From positions 1 to 19,516 of the forward strand of contig CALFOA010000278.1 in the NCBI GenBank assembly GCA_937919795.1: a stretch of DNA of 19,516 nucleotides, written 5' to 3'. The notes under the pieces were generated by a model that saw nothing but the letters and a program-made list of their open reading frames with translations, was not told the origin of the DNA and did not search any database. Numbering within the stretch: the stretch's first letter is position 1; each line of letters opens with the position of its first letter. Shown here in pieces: positions 15,680-19,516 of this stretch. A program made the position numbers and the translations under genes. This DNA comes from an uncultured Neisseria sp. (GTDB lineage: Bacteria; Pseudomonadota; Gammaproteobacteria; Burkholderiales; Neisseriaceae).

Positions 15680-15785
15680 GGTATCATGCGGCTGGTTGCC
15701 GTTTGGTGAAAAAGACATCAAGCATTGTAAACGATATGCCGCGCCTTGTCGTGCAAGTGCGGCGGTCGCAGAAGGAATAAAAGAG

Positions 15786-16259
15786 ATGAAAAAAGCGTGG
15801 ATGGCGGCTGTGTTGCTGTTGTCGCTGCCGTTGCAGGCGGCGGAATTGGTGCAGTGGCAAAGCGGTAAAACGCAAAGTATTGAAGCCTTGAAGGCGCCGG
15901 TGCGGGTGGTAAACCTGTGGGCGACTTGGTGCGCGCCTTGTCGCAAGGAAATGCCGGCGATGTCGGCCTGGTATGCCAAACAGCCGAAAGGGCGGGTGGC
16001 GCTGGTGGGCATTGCGCTGGATAACGAAGAGAATATCGCGCGATTTTTAAAAACTACACCGGTGCGTTATCCCATCTGGCGTTATACCGGCAACGACAGC
16101 CGCGCTTTTATGAAAACGCTGGGCAACGAAATCGGCGGCTTGCCGTTTACCGTGGTGAGCGCCAAAGGCTGCGCACACAGCGAGCGGATTACCGGCGAGG
16201 CGGACGGTAAAAAGCTGGACGAAGCGGTGAAAAAGGTAAGGGCGCAGTGTAAGGTGTGA
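15786..16259 (+). CDS. TlpA-family periplasmic thiol:disulfide oxidoreductase
   Basis: A thioredoxin-fold protein of 157 residues exported to the periplasm, where TlpA/ResA/CcmG relatives reduce disulfides in cytochrome c maturation or other oxidised proteins. Residues 1-18 are a signal peptide (MKKAWMAAVLLLSLPLQA). The active site is C49-A-P-C52 in NLWATWCAPCRKEMP, and the cis-proline lies in GGLPFTVV. A further Cys pair near the C-terminus (KGCAHSE, RAQCKV) could form a structural disulfide. The frame is open from 15663, but the ATG at 15786 has AAGGA upstream and starts the signal peptide. It is divergent from arsC and converges with ispH on a DUS terminator. The partner protein cannot be read from context. 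Confidence 0.9.
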   Translation: MKKAWMAAVLLLSLPLQAAELVQWQSGKTQSIEALKAPVRVVNLWATWCAPCRKEMPAMSAWYAKQPKGRVALVGIALDNEENIARFLKTTPVRYPIWRYTGNDSRAFMKTLGNEIGGLPFTVVSAKGCAHSERITGEADGKKLDEAVKKVRAQCKV

Positions 16260-16276
16260 GCGTTGGTTTAAATGAA

Positions 16277-16311
16277 AATGCCTGTCTGAAAGTTTTTTTC
16301 AGACAGGCATT
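16277..16311. terminator. DUS-pair terminator between tlpA-like and ispH genes
   Basis: Perfect 15-bp arms (16277-16291 and 16297-16311) with a T-rich loop GTTTT, each arm a DUS. It lies 17 bases after the tlpA-like stop. It would also stop transcripts from ispH on the other strand, but a 105-base element now separates it from ispH. Confidence 0.75.
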
Positions 16312-16327
16312 GTTGTTGATGCAAACC

Positions 16328-16432
16328 ATAGTCGCTTCAAATAGAAATGAGACAAGGCGGCAAGCCGAAGACAGTACGGATAGTACGACGAGGCGCAGCC
16401 AACGCAGTATCATTTTTATTTGAAGTGACTAT
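16328..16432. mobile_element. Correia-like small repeat element, 105 bp
   Basis: Terminal inverted repeats ATAGTCGCTTCAAATAGAAA... (from 16328) and its partner ending at 16432 match at 21 of 23 positions. The ends resemble, from memory, the ATAGTGGATTAA termini of neisserial Correia elements, and the interior (GACAAGGCGGCAAGCCGAAG, ACAGTACGGATAGTACGACG) resembles the CGAAGCCGCAGACAGTAC motif in common neisserial intergenic repeats. No coding capacity. Its right end is 4 bases from the ispH stop codon. Confidence 0.7.
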
Positions 16433-16436
16433 ACAA

Positions 16437-17375
16437 CTATTCTTTGCGCAAAGCCTTGGGCAACACAAACACAATACTCTCTTCCACGCCCGCGCTTTCT
16501 TGCACCGTATCGTGCCCCCAGCCGCGGATGGTTTCCACCACTTCTTTCACCAGCAATTCCGGTGCCGACGCGCCGGCGGTTACGCCGACTTTGTTTTTGC
16601 CGGTAAACCAATCGCGTTCCAGAAAACCGGCGTTGTCCACCATATAAGCGTCCACCCCGCGCAGGGCGGCCACTTCGCGCAGGCGGTTGCTGTTGGACGA
16701 ATTGGGTGAGCCGACCACAATCACGATGTCGCAACGCTCGGCTAACTCTTTCACCGCTTCCTGGCGGTTGGTGGTGGCGTAGCAGATGTCTTCTTTGTGC
16801 GGACTGCGGATATGCGGGAAACGCGCCTGCAAGGCTTCGATGATGTCGCGCGTTTCGTCTACTGATAAAGTAGTTTGGCTGACATGGGCGAGTTTTTCTA
16901 CATCGCGCACCGCCAGCTTGGCCACGTCTTCCACCGTTTCCACCAGCAGCATGACGCCTTCGGGTAACTGCCCCATCGTGCCTTCCACTTCGGGGTGGCC
17001 TTTGTGGCCGATCATAATGATCTGATAGCCTTGCTCGTTGAGGCGGTCGACTTCTTTATGCACTTTGGTGACCAGCGGGCAGGTGGCGTCGAACACCTGA
17101 AAGCCGCGATCCGCCGCCTCTCGCTGCACCGCTTTCGATACGCCGTGCGCCGAATAAATCAGGGTCGAGCCTTCCGGTACATCGGCCAAATCTTCGATAA
17201 AGATGGCGCCTTTGGCACGCAAATCGTCGACCACAAATTTGTTATGCACCACTTCATGACGCACATAAATCGGCGCGCCGAACTCTTCCAGCGCACGCTC
17301 TACAATGCTAATGGCGCGATCCACCCCGGCGCAGAAACCGCGCGGGTTGGCCAGCATAATCATTTTTTCAGACAT
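16437..17375 (-). CDS. ispH: 4-hydroxy-3-methylbut-2-enyl diphosphate reductase
   Basis: IspH (LytB) is the [4Fe-4S] enzyme that performs the last step of the MEP pathway, converting HMBPP to IPP and DMAPP. The 312 residues match the family. The three cluster cysteines are C15 (PRGFCAG), C99 (DATCPLV) and C198 (DICYATTN). Active-site motifs are RHEVVHN (39-45), SAHGVS (75-80), GHKGHPE (123-129) and GSPNSSNS. The ATG at 17375 has GAGAGGAAA upstream. It lies 45 bases after lspA on the same strand, an arrangement common in proteobacteria, so lspA-ispH is probably one operon. Confidence 0.97.
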   Translation of the reverse strand: MSEKMIMLANPRGFCAGVDRAISIVERALEEFGAPIYVRHEVVHNKFVVDDLRAKGAIFIEDLADVPEGSTLIYSAHGVSKAVQREAADRGFQVFDATCPLVTKVHKEVDRLNEQGYQIIMIGHKGHPEVEGTMGQLPEGVMLLVETVEDVAKLAVRDVEKLAHVSQTTLSVDETRDIIEALQARFPHIRSPHKEDICYATTNRQEAVKELAERCDIVIVVGSPNSSNSNRLREVAALRGVDAYMVDNAGFLERDWFTGKNKVGVTAGASAPELLVKEVVETIRGWGHDTVQESAGVEESIVFVLPKALRKE

Positions 17376-17418
17376 TGAGTTTCCTCTCGAATCACAAGGT
17401 TATTTTTATTGGAATGGG

Positions 17419-17431
17419 TTTCAGACAGGCT
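17419..17431 (-). repeat. DUS overlapping the lspA stop codon
   Basis: Minus-strand AGCCTGTCTGAAA encodes the last residues Pro-Val and the TGA stop of lspA. It is unpaired and lies between lspA and ispH. Confidence 0.85.
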
Positions 17432-17930
17432 TCTTATCATCTGCGGCCTGCACAGGCTTGTGGCGGAAGCCGTCGATCAGCATCAGCACCACGCCCACGC
17501 AGATAAAGCTGTCGGCAATATTAAAGGCTGGGTAAAACCAGTTTTGCCAGTAAAACAGCAGAAAATCAATTACATGGCCATGAAGTAAACGGTCGACTAC
17601 ATTGCCGACGGCACCGCCGATTACCATCGCCGCGCCCCATTTGCCCCACGAGCCGAACTTGTCTTTAATGATTTCGTAGGCCAGATAGCTGCAAATCACC
17701 ACCGCCAGCAGCAAAAAGAAATAACGCTGCCAACCGCCTTGGTCGGCCAGAAAACTGAAGGCCGCGCCGGGGTTGTACACCAGTGTGAGATCGAAAAAAC
17801 CGGGGATGATATTCAAGCGCTCGGCGTATTCAAAGCGGCCGAGTACCGCGGTTTTGCTGAGCTGATCGAGCACAATGGCGCCGATTACCAGCAGCAGATA
17901 GGGGAGTTTGGAAGTTTTGGCCGGGGTCAT
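17421..17930 (-). CDS. lspA: Lipoprotein signal peptidase (signal peptidase II)
   Basis: LspA is the inner-membrane aspartyl protease that cuts the signal peptide from diacylglyceryl-modified prolipoproteins. The product has 169 residues and four membrane segments. The catalytic aspartates are D113 in GNVVDRLLHGHVIDF and D140 in FNIADSFI; VYNPGAAFSFL is the conserved asparagine loop. The frame is open to a TTG at 17936, but the ATG at 17930 two codons later is the better start; neither has a good SD. The C-terminus (VQAADDKKPV) ends within a DUS. In many proteobacteria ileS lies upstream; here it does not. The substrates include, by definition, lipoproteins such as the pair encoded at 18240-19318. 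Confidence 0.96.
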   Translation of the reverse strand: MTPAKTSKLPYLLLVIGAIVLDQLSKTAVLGRFEYAERLNIIPGFFDLTLVYNPGAAFSFLADQGGWQRYFFLLLAVVICSYLAYEIIKDKFGSWGKWGAAMVIGGAVGNVVDRLLHGHVIDFLLFYWQNWFYPAFNIADSFICVGVVLMLIDGFRHKPVQAADDKKPV

Positions 17931-17962
17931 GAACAATAAAACCGATAGAAATAAAGGGCGCT

Positions 17963-17992
17963 ATTGTACCTGATTTGTCGGTTAAACCGACA
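17963..17992 (-). promoter_or_regulatory. Candidate lspA promoter with overlapping palindrome
   Basis: A minus-strand TACAAT (17963-17968) lies 33 bases upstream of the lspA ATG. An 8-bp-arm palindrome, TGTCGGTT-a-AACCGACA (17976-17992), covers the place where a -35 box would lie. It could be an operator or simply a small hairpin. No regulator is identified. Confidence 0.35.
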
Positions 17993-18095
17993 CGCTATCG
18001 GGTAGCCGTTTGTAATTTTTTATCGGGCGGTAAGATGGGTATGTCTGTGATTTTGGCTATATTGAACGTATTTTACCCACTCTCTTCGACTTCTA

Positions 18096-18125
18096 TTAAC
18101 TCAGTTAAACCGTAAATAATATAAT
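18096..18125 (+). promoter_or_regulatory. Candidate sigma-70 promoter in the lspA/lipoprotein gap
   Basis: TTAACT (18096-18101) and a perfect TATAAT (18120-18125) are 18 bases apart on the plus strand. Downstream are AAGGAGG (18143-18149) and GTG followed by only three codons and a stop, so no protein of note is encoded. The 17931-18239 gap otherwise shows the lspA promoter region and the lipoprotein terminator. Confidence 0.3.
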
Positions 18126-18175
18126 GGCAAGCCACTACGAATAAGGAGGCTGGCGTGGGTTTACAGTAAATGTAA

Positions 18176-18216
18176 CAAAAAAATCGTTCAGATAAGTATG
18201 TACCTAGCTGAACGAT
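18176..18216 (-). terminator. Terminator of the lipoprotein operon
   Basis: Arms ATCGTTCAG and CTGAACGAT (18183-18191 and 18208-18216) with a 16-base loop. On the minus strand they are followed by a seven-to-eight-T tract. It lies 24 bases after the stop of the second lipoprotein gene. It contains no DUS. Confidence 0.8.
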
Positions 18217-18239
18217 AAGATTATTACCGAAAAAATAAA

Positions 18240-18743
18240 TCAATATACTACATCACTGCAAATTTCCCATTCCTCCGGTTTGAGTCGGCTCAGTTTTTCC
18301 AAAAACTTGAATTCCGCTTCCAACGCACTTTTTTGACGAACTTTACTCGGTGGGTTATTTAAAAACAACCACCCCATTTGGGTAGGTAATGCTCGAATGA
18401 AGTGGATGCGTGTTTTGCCTTCACCTTCTTCGGTCAAATTAATGCGGAACATATAAGTATGGTAGGGTAACTCACCGATAAATTCTGCGCGGCCTTGCTC
18501 TCTTTCCAGTTTACTGCTGACCATTAAGGGTTGGTATTGGCCAACTCTATCGTTAACACACTTGTCATAATAACGCTTCATGTTGCGGTAGGCTTCAACA
18601 TAGTCCACTTCTACCAAAGTATCTCGCTGACCTTCATAAGCGCGTTGTTCCAAGCGCTCCACCGAAGTCGGCATAATCATCCGTACACAGCCACTACTTA
18701 AAATCATTACCGTAGCGGCTAATATGATATTTTTCCACTTCAT
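18240..18743 (-). CDS. Putative lipoprotein, second gene of pair
   Basis: I do not recognise the family. The 167-residue product opens MKWKNIILAATVMILSSGC, a type II signal peptide with lipidation at C19. The residue after Cys is Val, not Asp, which by E. coli rules would favour the outer membrane. The mature part is mixed alpha/beta: YVEAYRNMKRYYDKCVNDRV, then a strand-rich centre (YHTYMFRINLTEEGEG, TRIHFIRALP), then a C-terminal charged helix. Two more cysteines (in KCVND and EICSD) could pair. The ATG at 18743 overlaps the TGA of the upstream gene (ATGA) and has AAGGA at good spacing, so translation is coupled. Base composition is more AT-rich than the rest of the window. Confidence 0.8.
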   Translation of the reverse strand: MKWKNIILAATVMILSSGCVRMIMPTSVERLEQRAYEGQRDTLVEVDYVEAYRNMKRYYDKCVNDRVGQYQPLMVSSKLEREQGRAEFIGELPYHTYMFRINLTEEGEGKTRIHFIRALPTQMGWLFLNNPPSKVRQKSALEAEFKFLEKLSRLKPEEWEICSDVVY

Positions 18744-19318
18744 AAGACATCCTTTTTGTTACCTTCCACTTGTCTCTCTGAAACCGGCTCTCCCAGAATA
18801 ACCGATTCTCTTTCATTAGGTGCAAATCGAAAATCCGGCGTATATTCATAGACGCGCCATGTATGTTGTCGTTTTTTACGATCATAGCTTACCGTATTCA
18901 AAATGTAGTGTTTTCCTGCTTCTAAATTTACATTTTCAAATTTTGCATAACCAAAAGAACCTTCCGCGTACCCTATCACAAAGGTATGAACACCTGCCGG
19001 TACTTTTAAGGGGATATGGGGGGTTACTAAAGGATAGTAGCTTGACTCCTTGTAACCAGTAATCATGGTGTTATCAAATCGGATGATATTGATGGCAGTC
19101 GGATCCAAGCTACCACGACCATAATGACGCGATACCGGCGGATAAAACCTCAAGGTTGCATGAGGTTCACCTTCTTTAACCAGTTGGTTTTCAAAAGCTT
19201 TAAGGTGTGCTGCCCTGTCTTGAGCTACCTTTTCCGCACGTTTTTCTAAAACCGTGCAAGCACTTAGCCCGCTTGCTACAACCATGCAAATAAAAATATT
19301 TTGTAAACGTTTAAACAT
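18740..19318 (-). CDS. Putative lipoprotein, DUF2846-like, first gene of pair
   Basis: The 192-residue product begins MFKRLQNIFICMVVASGLSAC, a type II signal peptide with the lipidated Cys at 21. The next 30 residues are a charged helix (TVLEKRAEKVAQDRAAHLKA). The core looks strand-rich, with TLRFYPPVS, LKVPAGVHTFVIGYAEG and FENVNLEAGKHYILNTVSYD. The pattern of a Pro-Ala-Gly-x-His turn followed by AGKHYIL recalls small DUF2846-type lipoproteins; this is tentative. I chose the ATG at 19318, which has AAGGAG seven bases upstream; a GTG at 19324 is too close to that SD. It overlaps the next gene by four bases. The 198 bases upstream are AT-rich promoter DNA without a convincing -35/-10 pair. Function unknown. 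Confidence 0.8.
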   Translation of the reverse strand: MFKRLQNIFICMVVASGLSACTVLEKRAEKVAQDRAAHLKAFENQLVKEGEPHATLRFYPPVSRHYGRGSLDPTAINIIRFDNTMITGYKESSYYPLVTPHIPLKVPAGVHTFVIGYAEGSFGYAKFENVNLEAGKHYILNTVSYDRKKRQHTWRVYEYTPDFRFAPNERESVILGEPVSERQVEGNKKDVL

Positions 19319-19516
19319 TTGCACGCTCCTTTATTAAAAATAAATTTAACAAAAAATAGCATACTCTCAGATATTTTTGTAAAGAAAATCTACAGAAATA
19401 TCAATTGGTTTTGAAAATAAAGCAACGGTTAAATAGCATTTGATTCTTATATCTTTTCAGCTGTAAGAAATCACCGCGTTGTTTACACAACAGGTTGAGA
19501 AAAATAAGCCTGTAAG

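Noticed and set aside
15663..15785. Upstream start for the TlpA-like protein
   Set aside because: Would bury the signal peptide; the ATG at 15786 has an SD and a proper signal sequence.
15680..16012. N-terminal extension of ArsC to 16012
   Set aside because: ArsC similarity begins exactly at the ATG at 15679, and the extension overlaps the tlpA-like gene on the other strand.
1..19516. CRISPR arrays, tRNA or rRNA genes, prophage genes
   Set aside because: No regularly spaced direct repeats, cloverleaf-like sequence, rRNA motif or phage structural/integrase gene was seen on either strand.

Overview
The window reads as chromosomal DNA of a member of the Neisseriaceae. The strongest clue is a short repeat, ATGCCTGTCTGAAA, present about 16 times, mostly as inverted pairs at gene ends. 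It fits the DNA uptake sequence (DUS) dialect TGCCTGTCTGAA that I recall as described for Neisseria wadsworthii, not the canonical GCCGTCTGAA of N. meningitidis and N. gonorrhoeae. Gene content (ftsZ, a PilC/PilY1-type protein, pgk, fba, hemL, ispH, lspA) and the two small transposon-like repeats also suit Neisseria. The species call is inference.

Layout. 1-873: 3' end of ftsZ (+) with its terminator. 874-1162: convergent gap with DUS copies and the pilY1 terminator. 1163-4327: a PilY1/PilC-type pilus protein (-) whose signal peptide is encoded upstream of the first ATG, with no usual start codon. 4328-4681: leader region plus a 27-bp-stem DUS terminator. 4682-7116: glycolytic genes fba and pgk (both -), each with its own promoter and DUS terminator. 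7221-7420: a DUS hairpin broken by a 143-bp insertion element. 7433-9146: hemL and an upstream small hypothetical gene (-). 9381-9494: a 37-residue exported peptide (+). 9541-10457: a CYTH-domain protein and HemJ (-). 10667-10960: a small hypothetical gene (+). 10979-11255: two DUS hairpins flanking a nested 29-bp inverted repeat. 11268-15679: arsC, a YdcF-like protein and a giant DUF2339 membrane protein (all -). 15786-16259: a TlpA-type thioredoxin (+). 16277-16432: DUS terminator and a Correia-like element. 16437-17930: ispH and lspA (-). 18240-19318: an AT-rich pair of overlapping lipoprotein genes (-).

How it fits together. Most of the window is housekeeping: cell division, glycolysis/gluconeogenesis (pgk, fba), tetrapyrrole synthesis at an early step (hemL) and a late step (hemJ), isoprenoid synthesis (ispH) and lipoprotein maturation (lspA). 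Accessory or envelope functions are the pilus protein, the TlpA-like oxidoreductase, the YdcF/DUF2339 pair and the two lipoproteins.

I found no clear undescribed system, CRISPR array, tRNA or rRNA. The most interesting observations are the missing start codon of the pilus gene, the element inserted inside a DUS terminator, the second element abutting ispH, the nested repeat near 11.1 kb, DUS copies used as coding sequence, and the unrecognised lipoprotein pair.
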